Part shown: positions 14,945 to 24,862 of the stretch, piece by piece
Layout of the letters: every line of letters starts with the position of its first letter
How positions within the stretch are numbered: position 1 is the first letter of the stretch
From: Caldilineaceae bacterium
Lineage (GTDB): Bacteria > Chloroflexota > Anaerolineae > Caldilineales > Caldilineaceae
Direction: 5' to 3'
NCBI GenBank assembly: GCA_020846635.1
Contig: JADLDO010000049.1
Coordinates: 1 to 64,000, forward strand
Length of the DNA: 64,000 nt
Notes under the pieces: model-generated
What the model was told of the DNA's origin: nothing
Database searches by the model: none
The model's input: only the letters and a program-made list of their open reading frames with translations
Program-made: the position numbers and the translations under genes

Positions 14945-17900
14945 CTACTTCGGCATACTCCGCAGCGCATTATAAGCCGGGAGCGGCTCCCAACCGGGGC
15001 CAACAATGCCCCACTGCGCCTTCTCTGTCCCATTTGCCACCACGCGGAAGTTCAAATTCCACAAGAAGGCAGGGCCAACCCAACCCCAGTTACGCATCAT
15101 TGTGTAGGCTTCGACAGTCCACGCGGCCTGTTCTTCATACGAGTTGTCGTCGGCATACTTATATGCAGGATGGTATGCACCACCTGCTGCCCAACCAAAC
15201 TCAGTCGGCCAAATCAGCTTGTTGCCTGCGCCATAGGTATTGGCAATATTGCGATAGCCCTCCATTGTGCTGCGGAAACTCCACGAATGGTGGGGCGAAT
15301 CACAAGCGCCGTTGAAGGAATTGCCCGACTCCTGAATCGCCGCACAGGCGGTATCCCCGGTTGCGCTCGGCGGCACATTGTAGCCGCTGGGGTGTGCGCC
15401 GATGCCATCCAAGTAGTTGTTGGCACCCGCTTGCATCATCCCCTCAAGATAGGCAAAGTCGTCCATTGCCAGCGGCATGTTGTTGCCCGCCGGCGTCAGC
15501 GCACCACTGACCACGGTCATGCTGGGGCAAGCGCCCTTGATAGCCGCATAAGCCGCAGCCAAAAGGTTCACATATTCGCCAGGATTGAGCGGTTTGTTGC
15601 CCCACTCATAGTGGAGATTCTGCTCGTTCCAAACCTCAATCGCCTTGAGCGAAGAGCCACAGTAATGACCTGCCATCGCACCGACAAAGGCGGCATAGGT
15701 CGCCGGGTCGGCGGGCGGGCCACCCACGCTGCCATCATGCCCTGCTTCACGCGCCCAGGCAGGCGCATTGACGATGCTAAAGAGCACATTGACACCCGCA
15801 GCATTGGCGGCATTGATGATGCCATCGGACGAGCCGAAATCAATGGCTCCCTGGCTGCCCTCAAAGACACGCCATTCGATCTGCTGCTTGACCCAATTAA
15901 AGCCCATCCCGGTGGTCATCGCCATGACCTGCCCCGCCTGGTCGTTATGAACCATGTGGGCCTGGATGCCATAGCCAAAGCTGCCACCCCCTGATGGGGC
16001 TGGGGCCGAGACGACAGGCGGAGCTGCGCTACCCGCATCGGGCGCAGCAGCAGGAGCCTGGGCGACCGGTGGTTCAGGAATATCTTCCGCCACGGCCACA
16101 CTGGCTGTATCACCCGCGGCGGAGACCAGTTGACCAATGATCCAGGCCTTTTGGCCGCCATTGTCAATCTGCCACCACGAACCATCTTCATTCTTGCCGG
16201 TCACATCATATCGTTGACCAGGGGCCAACTGCCCAACCACGGGATAGTTCGTCCCCGGCCCTTCACGCAGATTCACAATCTGCGCGCTCGCTAAGGTAAC
16301 GCGGTCGGTGGGTATTGCCTCTGTGGCAGCCGGTGGCGCGGCAGCCACCGGCGCGGCGGCTGGTGCTGCAGCAGGGGCCTCCACGGCAGCAGTTTCGGCT
16401 GTGGCGGCTTCGGATTCTTCGCTAGCGGGTTGGCTTGCGGGGGCTGCTGCGGTCGCGCCGCCAATGCCACCCATTGCGATCTTGGTCGTCTGGGCAGCGC
16501 CCAACGCCTGTCCCGCGCTGTTGACAATCGCCGTATCCACGCGCATTTCATTCGCACCCGCAGGCGTGTTCACCACAACGCGTGAGTCATCAACCGGGCG
16601 CACCTGCTGCTCCACCATCGCGCCATCGGGCGCATAGAGGCTATAGACAACCGACAACTGCGTCGGCACGCCATCGAGCGGCTGTCCTTGCTGGAAGGAC
16701 AACACCACATTCCACAACGCCGGGTCTAGATCGCCGCTGGCTTCTGCGCCCAGGCTGACGTTACGCACATTGTAGCGCTGCAACATCTCCAGCTTATGCG
16801 CCACGCTGCCTGCGGTTTCCACATAGACTGTGCGCTCAAGTCCCTGGTCGTCCTGATAATTATAGGTATAGGAGCCAAGATTCTCATCCCACAGCACTTG
16901 GCTGAGGATGCGAGGGTTTTGCAGCGACAAGGCAATCTGCTGGTTGCTGCCCGCACTCTGGGCCATCACCTCGCCCACCAAAGGATGCAGCGCATCCTGA
17001 TAGCCCTTGAGCAGCAGATAATTGCCGCTGCGCTCAACCGACCGGGCCGTAAATTCGACTTGAATCTTGCGTCGCTCCACCTGGTTGGTCGCCCAGCGCA
17101 GCAGCGCATCCATATCGCTATTGTTGGCATAGGCGCGTGGGTCTATAGGCGCAGGGATAATCAGCTTATCGACCACCTCGCCCAACCCGGCCCAATCATA
17201 GCCGAGGGTATCCCAACTATCCGCCGAAACCTGGCGTGGCAGTTCAACGCGCACTGCCAACGTCTTATTGTTGGCATGCAGCCGTTCCGCCAGCTTGGAC
17301 ATGAGAAAGACAAAGTCAGCGCGGGCGCTGGGTACGGCATCCACCCCGCGATAGTCAATCACTACGCCCGGATAGCCATTCTGTACGATGGTCTGTTCGA
17401 CAGCCCCCAACTGATTCTCCTGCAAACCAGGGTCAATCAGCAGGTTGTTGATCAGATCAGTGCGGATTGTGTCGCCACTCCAGTTTCGGATTACCGCCAG
17501 CGTGTTACCGCTGTTCACAGGGGCCGTACCCTCCAACGCCCCGTCACCCCGCAAATAGAGACCCGCCCTGGCTTCGTTGGTCACAACGGCATTCGGCGGC
17601 AGTTGGCCTTGCAGCCCCAAGTCTGCCGTCACCGCAGGCACAGCCGGTGTAGTCTGCATGACCATGAAGCTGGATGGCACAAATTCCAGGCGCGACTCAA
17701 TCAGATCCTCCGATGCCAGAACGGTGGAGGGAATATGCATCCATGCTTTGCCATCCCATGTGTATACCCCCAATGTTTCATAGGGCATGCTGTCATTGGG
17801 GATAGGAATGGTGAGGATCGCCTGACCCGGCCCGTCGCCCACGACCTCAAGATCATAGTAAGGGCTCTTGGGGATTAAATGATCCGGCAAATTGCGTGCG

Positions 17901-18229
17901 GCATCATAGAGATCACGCCCGGCTTGCCCTTCGATGAAGTCCTCGCGAGGCGTGGTATTCACCGCGGCCTGAAAGGTCGCGCGCACACCCTCAGCCGGGA
18001 AATTTACGACTGTTCCGTCCGGATCGGTGATCGCACCCCCTGCGGAAGTAATACGTGTATACGTGAAGGCCTGCAAGCGGTCTAAGAGGTTGACCGGCGG
18101 CAGGAGTAAGGCAAGTACCAGCAGGACAGGCAAAACGACCAGCGTAATGATCCATCCGGCTGGCCCTTCCAGCATCCTTCCGATACCGGACCACGCGCCA
18201 GAGCGTGTTCCAAACCGAGTATTTTGCAT
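14945..18229 (-). CDS. Large membrane-anchored protein: GH18-like domain, SH3 and GH-A-like barrel
   Basis: A 1094-residue protein. It has an N-terminal membrane segment (about 25-48, [19 protein letters not shown]), a beta-rich region, a GH18-like domain (about 260-520), an Ala/Pro/Thr linker, an SH3 domain (about 645-705, [15 protein letters not shown]), another linker, and a C-terminal barrel like that of the neighbour ([13 protein letters not shown] and [12 protein letters not shown]). In the GH18-like part GVVIDYRGV stands where active GH18 enzymes have DxxDxDxE, so the catalytic Glu is missing and the domain probably binds glycan only. The start ATG has an AAGGAG site. It probably remodels or binds surface polysaccharide; the target is unknown. 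Confidence 0.75.
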   Translation of the reverse strand: MQNTRFGTRSGAWSGIGRMLEGPAGWIITLVVLPVLLVLALLLPPVNLLDRLQAFTYTRITSAGGAITDPDGTVVNFPAEGVRATFQAAVNTTPREDFIEGQAGRDLYDAARNLPDHLIPKSPYYDLEVVGDGPGQAILTIPIPNDSMPYETLGVYTWDGKAWMHIPSTVLASEDLIESRLEFVPSSFMVMQTTPAVPAVTADLGLQGQLPPNAVVTNEARAGLYLRGDGALEGTAPVNSGNTLAVIRNWSGDTIRTDLINNLLIDPGLQENQLGAVEQTIVQNGYPGVVIDYRGVDAVPSARADFVFLMSKLAERLHANNKTLAVRVELPRQVSADSWDTLGYDWAGLGEVVDKLIIPAPIDPRAYANNSDMDALLRWATNQVERRKIQVEFTARSVERSGNYLLLKGYQDALHPLVGEVMAQSAGSNQQIALSLQNPRILSQVLWDENLGSYTYNYQDDQGLERTVYVETAGSVAHKLEMLQRYNVRNVSLGAEASGDLDPALWNVVLSFQQGQPLDGVPTQLSVVYSLYAPDGAMVEQQVRPVDDSRVVVNTPAGANEMRVDTAIVNSAGQALGAAQTTKIAMGGIGGATAAAPASQPASEESEAATAETAAVEAPAAAPAAAPVAAAPPAATEAIPTDRVTLASAQIVNLREGPGTNYPVVGQLAPGQRYDVTGKNEDGSWWQIDNGGQKAWIIGQLVSAAGDTASVAVAEDIPEPPVAQAPAAAPDAGSAAPPVVSAPAPSGGGSFGYGIQAHMVHNDQAGQVMAMTTGMGFNWVKQQIEWRVFEGSQGAIDFGSSDGIINAANAAGVNVLFSIVNAPAWAREAGHDGSVGGPPADPATYAAFVGAMAGHYCGSSLKAIEVWNEQNLHYEWGNKPLNPGEYVNLLAAAYAAIKGACPSMTVVSGALTPAGNNMPLAMDDFAYLEGMMQAGANNYLDGIGAHPSGYNVPPSATGDTACAAIQESGNSFNGACDSPHHSWSFRSTMEGYRNIANTYGAGNKLIWPTEFGWAAGGAYHPAYKYADDNSYEEQAAWTVEAYTMMRNWGWVGPAFLWNLNFRVVANGTEKAQWGIVGPGWEPLPAYNALRSMPK

Positions 18230-18364
18230 AGGATGTCAGCTCCTTGGCGAGATATCCTTGACGCTACCTGGCGTAAGCAAAAATCCAGGTCCGATCAAAA
18301 TAATAGACATTAGAGGGTTAATGAAGAACCGATTCATGTATATGCTCATAAACAATAATATGCA

Positions 18365-18392
18365 ATCTTAGCATAGGGTCGCAGCGCGGCAA
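18365..18392 (-). promoter_or_regulatory. Candidate promoter of the 1094-residue protein gene
   Basis: On the minus strand TTGCCG (18392-18387) and TAAGAT (18370-18365) are 16 bases apart, 136 bases upstream of the start. The 246-base divergent gap also contains AT-rich sequence and a 13-base repeat shared with 20043-20055. Confidence 0.4.
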
Positions 18393-18475
18393 AAATCGCT
18401 TTGCATAAGCTAAATGCCAAAGTGCCCTGCGACGGTTAGCTTCCTCTTTCTTTCACATGCTATCATAGTCCCCCT

Positions 18476-19816
18476 ATGCAGCTAGAATACGAGAACGCCA
18501 ATCCATCACCCCGCCGCCGCCATGTATGGCTTCAGCTTACGTTGCTGATCGGCTTTATCTTTTGTCTGATCCTCGGTGTCGGGGCGCTGTCGGCTCTTTT
18601 TCTGCTTCAAACAGAACCCGAAACCCCGCCGGGCGTCTCCCAACTTGCCGCCCTGCCCACCGATCAGATTGCTCCCCATCACGCCCTTGTGCAGTTGACA
18701 GGCGACCCCTCCAAAGCCCTCGCCTATCAAGCGTTGCAAGCGGGAGAGTTGGACCTGGCCTATGCCATCACTTATTTTGCCGTCGATCTCAACGATAGTG
18801 ATCGCTTGGCGCTTTGGCTGCAACTAGGCCGCCGTTATCTTGCGATGCAGCGCATGGCGCAGGGCACGCAAGCCTATGCCAATGCCCGCGCCGTCGTCGT
18901 TCTTGGCCCCAGCCTCAGCTTCAACGAGCGCAGCCAAGCCCTCTTGCAGATAGCGGATGAACTTCTTAAGGTGAATGCCATCCCGCAAGCGTTGGATGCC
19001 GCTATCCAAGTTAAACGCTTGGCAGAACAGACACCTGACATTTTACCGGCACAACGCAGCCAAATTTTTGAAACGCTGCGCCGCTTGAGCACACAACTCG
19101 GTGATGCTACCTTTGAGGCAGATGTGGATGCCGCCGCGCGCAACCCCTATATAACACCTCCAGGGGTTCTGCTCATAAGCCGGTGGTCAACTCTAGCCGA
19201 ACCTCTGGCAACAGACCCTACTGTGCTGGAAGCCATCTCCTTACGCCAGCAGGCCGCTCGCGCCTTTGCCGAGCGCATCGCCTTAACAGGCGGCCTTGAT
19301 ACCGAGCCGGAGCGTCAAACGCTGGCAACTGCGCTAGTCAATGAAGACCAGGCGCGTAATGCGGCTTTCCAGCGTACTTTATCCTCTGGGCTTACCCTCG
19401 GCCAACAATTCAGCTTGCTGCAAGAGCGGCGCAACTGGGCCGCGCTGAAGTTACGCATTGCCGCAGGCGCATTTGGCACACCCATTCTGCCCGAATGGGA
19501 AGCCAACATGAGTTCGCTGCAACGGGACCTTAGCTCTGCCAACAACAATCTCCTCGTTGTCGTAGAGGCCCTCACCGTGGCTCAGCCCGATCCGGTCGCC
19601 CAAGCCATGCTGCGCGTGGAGACCCAAATGTGGGTTGCCCAGCAAATGGAAATCGGACTGGTGACTGATCGCACCCTGGTGGATTTAAGTGACCAATTGC
19701 GTTTCTTACAAGGTGAGCTCACGCGCTTGGGCGCGCCGCTTGCGCTGCCGGTGGCTTATGGAGCCGATGCTGTTTCCCCTGGCTTCCGTTTTCTACCCTT
19801 CAACACACTACAATAG
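18476..19816 (+). CDS. Membrane-anchored helical (TPR-like) protein
   Basis: A 446-residue protein: a short cytoplasmic start with basic residues, one transmembrane helix (about 18-45, LQLTLLIGFIFCLILGVGALSALFLL), and a large extracytoplasmic part made of helix pairs resembling tetratricopeptide repeats (KALAYQALQAGELDLAYAITYF, LWLQLGRRYLAMQRMAQGTQAYANA). No family is named with confidence; a scaffold role at the cell surface is possible. TATCAT at 18461-18466 lies just upstream of the ATG and there is no ribosome site, so the mRNA may be nearly leaderless. The gene is divergent from the glycosidase cluster. Confidence 0.65.
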   Translation: MQLEYENANPSPRRRHVWLQLTLLIGFIFCLILGVGALSALFLLQTEPETPPGVSQLAALPTDQIAPHHALVQLTGDPSKALAYQALQAGELDLAYAITYFAVDLNDSDRLALWLQLGRRYLAMQRMAQGTQAYANARAVVVLGPSLSFNERSQALLQIADELLKVNAIPQALDAAIQVKRLAEQTPDILPAQRSQIFETLRRLSTQLGDATFEADVDAAARNPYITPPGVLLISRWSTLAEPLATDPTVLEAISLRQQAARAFAERIALTGGLDTEPERQTLATALVNEDQARNAAFQRTLSSGLTLGQQFSLLQERRNWAALKLRIAAGAFGTPILPEWEANMSSLQRDLSSANNNLLVVVEALTVAQPDPVAQAMLRVETQMWVAQQMEIGLVTDRTLVDLSDQLRFLQGELTRLGAPLALPVAYGADAVSPGFRFLPFNTLQ

Positions 19817-20159
19817 TCGTAACAACAGTCAGCCCAAGAATCGTTAGGCCAAGCCCAACTCTTCTCTATCTGCATACATATACGCATGATCCCCCGGAGA
19901 AAGTTACTCCGTTGGACTTACTTTGTTGAATCTCGCCATGGTTCATTGAATAAGACGTAATCAGCCGGCTATTCACAACGTCTAATTCGGTGATCCGCAG
20001 CGACTACTCTCTCGGAAGCTCAGTAGCTTCCAGGTGGGTTAATAGAGGGTTAATGCCAAGCGTGACTCATAAACCTCGCATGACAGAAAAGTGGCGATTC
20101 ATCCGATTTACTATCACGAAATCACAACAAACTGACAGCAAAGGAGACTAAAAAAGGGT
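19817..20159. other. Gene-poor stretch with small hairpins
   Basis: No credible ORF on either strand. There are small inverted repeats: CGGAG/CTCCG near 19898-19913, AGACGT/ACGTCT around 19950-19990, and GGAAGCT/AGCTTCC at 20014-20031. The 13-mer TAGAGGGTTAATG (20043-20055) also occurs at 18311-18323 in the divergent gap. Nothing here can be assigned a function. Confidence 0.5.
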
Positions 20160-20188
20160 TTGACATTCAGCCCAAGCCAACGTATACT
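20160..20188 (+). promoter_or_regulatory. Near-consensus promoter of the candidate RNA gene
   Basis: TTGACA (20160-20165) and TATACT (20183-20188) are separated by exactly 17 bases. Transcription would start near 20195, just inside a long inverted repeat (20193-20260), and no start codon with a ribosome site follows for nearly 500 bases. Confidence 0.75.
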
Positions 20189-20194
20189 AGGCGT

Positions 20195-20588
20195 AATCAA
20201 CTGTTAACGGAAACACCGCCCTTCTGCATCTCCTTAACCATCCGTTAACCCATTGATTACCTGATGATCTACCTGTGACACGCTCTATTTGTGGCTTGAT
20301 TCACGGTGGTATGACTCAGGGGTGGTAGATTGCAGCAGTAAGGCAGCGGCACAAGTCCGCATCGGCTGTTCAGGTTTACGACTTGTCTAGCTTGATAGCT
20401 GGCCCTTACGCAACGTCAGACAATTGTCATCGGATTTCAACAGTTGCCCAGGCGTACGTTCGTTGCATGAAAGGAAGTGCAGATGTTCTGCAAGGATACG
20501 CAGACCGCAGACAAGGCACTACTGCTAGAAATGAATAATTTCGTGTAAAAACACTCAGGCTGTTTCGTGCCTGGGTGTTTTCGTTTAT
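20195..20588 (+). ncRNA. Candidate structured RNA of about 390 nt
   Basis: Between a strong promoter and an intrinsic terminator there is no plausible ORF but much pairing. At the 5' end two consecutive 8-bp stems form (GTAATCAA 20193-20200 with TTGATTAC 20253-20260; GTTAACGG 20203-20210 with CCGTTAAC 20242-20249). Further stems are GTAAGG/CCTTAC enclosing ACAAGTC/GACTTGT, GACAATTGTC, and GCGTA...TTGCA with TGCAA...TACGC. The 3' end is AACACTCAGGC/GCCTGGGTGTT followed by TTTTCG. I compared it by eye with tmRNA, RNase P RNA, SRP RNA and 6S RNA and saw none of their conserved blocks. The alternative is a long leader with attenuator for the SWIM gene. Confidence 0.5.
20546..20588 (+). terminator. 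Intrinsic terminator of the candidate RNA
   Basis: An 11-bp stem with one G-U pair (AACACTCAGGC with GCCTGGGTGTT) and an 8-base loop is followed by TTTTCGTTT. It lies about 95 bases before the SWIM gene, so that gene needs read-through or its own promoter. Confidence 0.75.
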
Positions 20589-20679
20589 TGATTGCTCTAC
20601 CATCAACACCTATCACGCTTCTCAAAGCATGTTATTGACTCGTTAGCTCCAAGTTCAAGAACCAGAAAGGACGAGAACA

Positions 20680-20931
20680 ATGGATTCGGTAGCGAGCAGA
20701 ATTGTCAAGGCTCGTCAGTATGCTCAGGAGCGAGACCGCCGAGTACGCGTACACAAGTTTGAAGTCGAAATTGACGGCGAGCACGCCAAACACACGATCA
20801 CCTATAACAACGGGAGTTGGACGTGCGATTGTGAGGAATCACAACTGCGAGGTGTCTGCCCCCACATCATGGCAATGGAAGAGATCCTGGGCGAAAGCGT
20901 AGAACCAGCCGTCACCGCCCAGGGCGTCTAG
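20680..20931 (+). CDS. Small SWIM zinc-finger protein
   Basis: An 83-residue protein consisting of a basic N-terminal helix (SRIVKARQYAQERDRRVRVHKF), two strands (HTITYNNGSWTCDC) and the SWIM motif CxCxnCxH (CDCEESQLRGVCPH, followed by a short helix IMAMEEIL). SWIM domains bind zinc and mediate nucleic acid or protein binding; here the domain is nearly the whole protein, unlike the usual fusion to SNF2 helicases or transposases. An AAAGGAC site precedes the ATG. It stands alone behind the candidate RNA gene, so a joint role is possible but not shown. Confidence 0.75.
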   Translation: MDSVASRIVKARQYAQERDRRVRVHKFEVEIDGEHAKHTITYNNGSWTCDCEESQLRGVCPHIMAMEEILGESVEPAVTAQGV

Positions 20932-20954
20932 CCACCAGTGACAATTCACCTAGA

Positions 20955-20996
20955 GTAATGCCATCTCTCCCTCTAAATCACTGGAGATGGCATTAC
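20955..20996 (+). terminator. Long perfect hairpin after the SWIM gene
   Basis: A perfect 13-bp stem (GTAATGCCATCTC with GAGATGGCATTAC) and a 16-base loop lie 24 bases after the stop codon. There is no T-run, so it may be a weak terminator or an mRNA-stabilising end. Confidence 0.5.
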
Positions 20997-21025
20997 AGGA
21001 CTTCTACAACTGAAGATTGGTAACG

Positions 21026-21052
21026 GCGGGACGGCTCCTCTAGTCGTCCCGC
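21026..21052 (+). terminator. Second hairpin after the SWIM gene
   Basis: An 8-bp stem (GCGGGACG with CGTCCCGC) and an 11-base loop are followed by TTACT. It is probably a terminator working with the preceding hairpin. Confidence 0.5.
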
Positions 21053-21160
21053 TTACTATCCAATACTGCTGCCAACATTGCTGTCCGCAATTCAAGCGAG
21101 ATAGACTTATGCTGTTGACACCAAGCGTCTCAGCACAGCCGTCTGCATCGCCGCCTACCT

Positions 21161-21189
21161 TTGGCTCGCCCCCACAGTTGTGCTATTCT
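21161..21189 (+). promoter_or_regulatory. Candidate promoter of the membrane protein-ugd operon
   Basis: TTGGCT (21161-21166) and TATTCT (21184-21189) are 17 bases apart, predicting a start near 21196. This makes the earliest possible start codon of the next gene (GTG 21180) unlikely. Confidence 0.45.
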
Positions 21190-21242
21190 GTCGCATAAGT
21201 GTTCTGTTTGATGAACCGTCTGTCGAATGGATTGATCTGCGC

Positions 21243-22250
21243 TTGAAACGTTCTATTCAATTGCTGATTGGCCTTGCCATCAGCGCCTTCTTTATCTATC
21301 TTGTCCTGCCCAGTCTACACCTCCCCGATGTAGTTGAATCGCTGCGTACTGCCAACTACTGGTGGATCTTACCGGGGGTTGGGGTCTATATGGTTGGGCT
21401 CTGGGTGCGGGCCTGGCGCTGGCACTTTACGCTACGCCACCTCAAGCCAGTCCCGGTACGCCAACTTTTCCCCCTGGTCTGCATCGGCTACTTTGGCAAC
21501 AATGTCTATCCGCTACGCGCAGGGGAGGTCATCCGCTCGTACGTACTCAAGCGCAGCCAGGACATCAGCATCACCTCTAGCCTTGCTACGGTGATCATCG
21601 AGCGCGTCTTTGATGGGCTGGTGATGTTGCTCTTTGTCTTCCTGGCGCTGCCCTTTGCGCCAATTCCCCAACAATTTCGCAATTTGGTTATCGTGCTGAC
21701 TGTGCTCATGCTTGCCGCCACCGCGATCTTTGTCTGGATGGCGGCGAAGCCCCAACTCATGAGCAGCGTCTATGGCTGGGTCGCGGCTCGCTTCCTGCCC
21801 GCGCCCATCCGCACCCGCACCGATGATCTCTACGCACGTTTTATGGCAGGACTCGCCAGCTTGGGGAGTGGGCGGGCAGTCTTGATGATCTTTGGAACCA
21901 GCATCATCATTTGGCTGTTAGAAACCGTAAAGTATTGGTTTGTTATGCATGCCTTTGACTTTACGGTCGGTTTTATCGTATTAATGTTGATGAACGGCTT
22001 GGTGAATCTCGCCACCACCCTACCTTCGGCTCCTGGCTATATCGGCACCTTTGACACGCCAGGGATTGAAACGCTTGTCGCCTTTGGCGTGGAGCGCAAC
22101 CTTGCTGCGAGCTATACCTTTACCCTACATGCTGCCCTTTGGCTGCCTGTGACAGCCCTGGGCGCATACTATTTTTGGCGTGAACAACTGCGTTGGGATG
22201 ACTTTGATAAAGCGCGCCAGCAAATGGATCTGGCAGAGGAGTATCAATGA
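21243..22250 (+). CDS. LPG-synthase-TM/UPF0104-family integral membrane protein
   Basis: A multi-pass membrane protein of about 335 residues (the frame is open from GTG 21180, but a predicted promoter covers that start; TTG 21243 gives [17 protein letters not shown]). It has seven or eight hydrophobic helices and the family marks [29 protein letters not shown], and [21 protein letters not shown]. The family includes the membrane part of lysylphosphatidylglycerol synthase and AglD-like proteins linked to lipid or glycan transfer and flipping. No synthase domain is attached. It overlaps ugd by 4 bases, suggesting a role in glycolipid or surface sugar metabolism. The start is uncertain. Confidence 0.8.
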   Translation: MKRSIQLLIGLAISAFFIYLVLPSLHLPDVVESLRTANYWWILPGVGVYMVGLWVRAWRWHFTLRHLKPVPVRQLFPLVCIGYFGNNVYPLRAGEVIRSYVLKRSQDISITSSLATVIIERVFDGLVMLLFVFLALPFAPIPQQFRNLVIVLTVLMLAATAIFVWMAAKPQLMSSVYGWVAARFLPAPIRTRTDDLYARFMAGLASLGSGRAVLMIFGTSIIIWLLETVKYWFVMHAFDFTVGFIVLMLMNGLVNLATTLPSAPGYIGTFDTPGIETLVAFGVERNLAASYTFTLHAALWLPVTALGAYYFWREQLRWDDFDKARQQMDLAEEYQ

Positions 22251-23590
22251 AGAAGAATATCGCCGTCGCTGGAACGGGCTATGTGGGTCTTACCACTGGC
22301 ACATGCTTTGCCGATTTGGGCAACCGCGTCACCTGCATCGATATCAACCCCGACAAGATCGCAATGCTTGAACGTGGTGAGGTTCCCATCTATGAGCCTG
22401 GTTTAAGCGAAATGATTACCCGCAATGTCAAAGCGGGACGCCTACACTTTACCACCGACTATAAGACAGCCCTGGAAGAAGCAGAGTATGTCTTTATCTG
22501 CGTGGGCACGCCCAGTGGCGTCGATGGGGAAGCCGACCTGCGCTATGTACGCATGGCTGCCGAATCCATCGCCAAGACCATGACGCATCCCATTATCATC
22601 GTCAACAAGAGTACAGTACCCGTCGGCACAGGGGACTGGGTCGCGGATATTGTCCATCGCAGCCAACCCAAGCCAATTCCCTTTGACGTGGTGAGCTGCC
22701 CCGAATTTATGCGCGAAGGGTCAGCGCTCTATGATTTTATGAATCCCGACCGCGTAGTGCTTGGCTCCAAGAATAAGGATGCCGCCGAAAAGGTCGCGCA
22801 GATCCATATTCCTCTGCGCACGCGCATCATTGTCACCGACCTGCGCACCGCCGAGATGATCAAATATGCCAGCAATGCCTTCTTAGCGACCAAGATCAGC
22901 TTTATCAATGAGATCGCTGCCATCTGCGAAAAAATGGGCGCGGATGTCAACGAAGTGGCGGTCGGCATGGGCTATGACAAGCGCATCGGCCCCCAATTCC
23001 TCAATGCCGGTCTTGGCTATGGCGGCAGTTGTTTCCCCAAAGATGTCAAGGCGCTGGAACATATGGCGCTTGTGCAAGGCTCGCACCCGGCATTGCTGCG
23101 CGCGGTCATGGACATTAACCGCGATGCGCGCCGCTGGGTGATCTTCCAACTGCGCGCACTCCTGGGTGGGCAGCTCAACCACCGCAAAATCGGGCTGTTG
23201 GGGCTTGCCTTCAAACCCAACACCGACGATATTCGTGAATCTCCCGCGCTGGAAATTGCGCGCATGTTGCAATATGAAGGAGCCCTGATCACCGGCTATG
23301 ACCCGGTGGCAATGGGCAATGCCAGCCGTGATAACCCAGAGTTGCGCCTGGTGGAAAGCGCCTATGAGCTTGCCGACGGGGCCGATGCGCTTGTGGTCTG
23401 CACCGAATGGAACGAATTCAAACAGGTGGATTTTGTCCGTATCAAAGAGAGCATGAAACAGCCCATCCTTGTCGATGGTCGTAACATCTATGAGCCGGAT
23501 ATGATGCAGGAGTTAGGCTTTATCTACCGAGCGGTGGGCCGCGGCTCAACCTTTACGAACGGGCACGAATTCGCGCATAATGGCAATTGA
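22247..23590 (+). CDS. ugd: UDP-glucose 6-dehydrogenase
   Basis: A 447-residue enzyme that oxidises UDP-glucose twice with NAD+ to UDP-glucuronate. It has an N-terminal Rossmann motif ([20 protein letters not shown], residues 5-24), EPGL (about 48-51), a central [17 protein letters not shown] helix, and the catalytic cysteine C262 in [10 protein letters not shown]. The C-terminal NAD-related domain ([20 protein letters not shown]) completes the family layout at the usual length. It overlaps the upstream membrane-protein gene by ATGA, so both are cotranslated, and its product probably feeds surface glycan or glycolipid synthesis. Confidence 0.95.
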   Translation: MKKNIAVAGTGYVGLTTGTCFADLGNRVTCIDINPDKIAMLERGEVPIYEPGLSEMITRNVKAGRLHFTTDYKTALEEAEYVFICVGTPSGVDGEADLRYVRMAAESIAKTMTHPIIIVNKSTVPVGTGDWVADIVHRSQPKPIPFDVVSCPEFMREGSALYDFMNPDRVVLGSKNKDAAEKVAQIHIPLRTRIIVTDLRTAEMIKYASNAFLATKISFINEIAAICEKMGADVNEVAVGMGYDKRIGPQFLNAGLGYGGSCFPKDVKALEHMALVQGSHPALLRAVMDINRDARRWVIFQLRALLGGQLNHRKIGLLGLAFKPNTDDIRESPALEIARMLQYEGALITGYDPVAMGNASRDNPELRLVESAYELADGADALVVCTEWNEFKQVDFVRIKESMKQPILVDGRNIYEPDMMQELGFIYRAVGRGSTFTNGHEFAHNGN

Positions 23591-24854
23591 GAATCTTACC
23601 ACGACCCACCTGACCAATGGTTTGCCCATTCTCATCAAGGAAAGCCATGTTGCGCCCGTTGCCAGCTTTTGGATCTTCTACCGGGTAGGCAGCCGCAATG
23701 AACTGCCCGGTACGACCGGCATTAGCCATTGGGTGGAGCACATGCTCTTTAAGGGCACGGAGCGCTTTCCCTCCGGCGAATTTGATAAAGCCGTGGCGCG
23801 CGCAGGGGGCATGGCGAATGGCATGACCTCGCAGGATTGGACAACCTACTTCGAGACTTTGCCTGCGGAGCGCATCGATCTGGCCCTGGAATTCGAGGCG
23901 GATCGCATGGTCAACACCATGATTGACGCTGACGAAGTCGAGGCGGAGCGCACCGTCATCCTCTCTGAACGTGAAGGCTCTGAAAACAGCTATTTCTATC
24001 TGCTGAGCGAAGAAGTTCAAGCCGCCGCCTTCCGCGTCCACTCCTATCACAACCCGATCATTGGCTGGAAGACCGATCTGCTCCAGATCACGCGCGACGA
24101 TCTTCAGCGCCATTATCAAAGCTATTACGCACCCAACAATGCGGTCATCGTCATGGTGGGCGATCTCGACCCAGCAGTGATGACCGGCAAGTTGGAGAAA
24201 CACTTCGGCACACTCCCCGTCGGGCCGGCTGTGCCGCTCATGCGCCTGCACGAACCGGAACAGATCGCCGAACAGCGCGTTCTCCTGCGCGGCAGTGATC
24301 ACACTGCCTACTATCTGCACGCCTTTCATGGTGTCGCCGCCGACCACCCCGATTTCTTTGCGCTGACGGTGCTTGATGCCATTCTGGGCGGAGCCAAAGG
24401 CATGGGGCTCTTTGGTGGCGGCGGCAATAACCGCAGCAATCGCCTCTACCGCGCCCTTGTGGACACCGAATTAGCGGTCGGTGTGGGCAGTGGATTCCGT
24501 CCTTCCATCGACCCTGACCTGTTCAGCTTCTACGTCACCCTGGCTCCCGGCGTCAGCCACGAGCAGATCGAGGAAACGATCTGGGCTGAATTGGGCAAAG
24601 TCCAAGCACAGGGCGTACAGCTCGCAGAGTTGGAAAAGGCCATCAAACAGACCAAAGCGCAGTTCGCCTACAGCAGCGAGAGCGTCACGCACCAGGGCTA
24701 TTGGCTTGGCTTTAGCCAAGTCGTCTCCAGCCTCGCCTGGCTTGATCAATGGCTAGAGCAGTTGACGGCTGTCACAGTGCAAGATGTCCAACGCGTTGCC
24801 CAGACCTATTTTACCCCCAACCGGCAAACGGTGGGTTGGTATATCCCGGAATAG
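23580..24854 (+). CDS. M16 zinc peptidase, catalytic subunit
   Basis: A 424-residue protein with the inverted zinc motif HxxEH (H50-W-V-E53-H54 in [14 protein letters not shown]) and the third ligand near E130 (ERTVILSE). It belongs to the mitochondrial processing peptidase/PqqF-like M16B group: two homologous halves of about 210 residues, the second with a substrate-binding region ([14 protein letters not shown]). It degrades or processes small peptides in the cytoplasm. It overlaps the end of ugd by 11 bases and is followed after 8 bases by an M16 gene lacking the zinc motif, so the two probably form a heterodimer. Confidence 0.92.
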   Translation: MAIENLTTTHLTNGLPILIKESHVAPVASFWIFYRVGSRNELPGTTGISHWVEHMLFKGTERFPSGEFDKAVARAGGMANGMTSQDWTTYFETLPAERIDLALEFEADRMVNTMIDADEVEAERTVILSEREGSENSYFYLLSEEVQAAAFRVHSYHNPIIGWKTDLLQITRDDLQRHYQSYYAPNNAVIVMVGDLDPAVMTGKLEKHFGTLPVGPAVPLMRLHEPEQIAEQRVLLRGSDHTAYYLHAFHGVAADHPDFFALTVLDAILGGAKGMGLFGGGGNNRSNRLYRALVDTELAVGVGSGFRPSIDPDLFSFYVTLAPGVSHEQIEETIWAELGKVQAQGVQLAELEKAIKQTKAQFAYSSESVTHQGYWLGFSQVVSSLAWLDQWLEQLTAVTVQDVQRVAQTYFTPNRQTVGWYIPE

Positions 24855-24862
24855 CAATTCTC

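Noticed and set aside
13065-17878. Long + strand frames at 13065-14594 and 16796-17878
   Set aside because: They are antisense to the well-supported glycosidase genes, read as Arg/His/Cys-rich non-protein-like sequence, and lack ribosome sites.
20427-20625. Two short minus-strand frames within the candidate RNA
   Set aside because: No ribosome sites, no family signal, and they cross the terminator hairpin.
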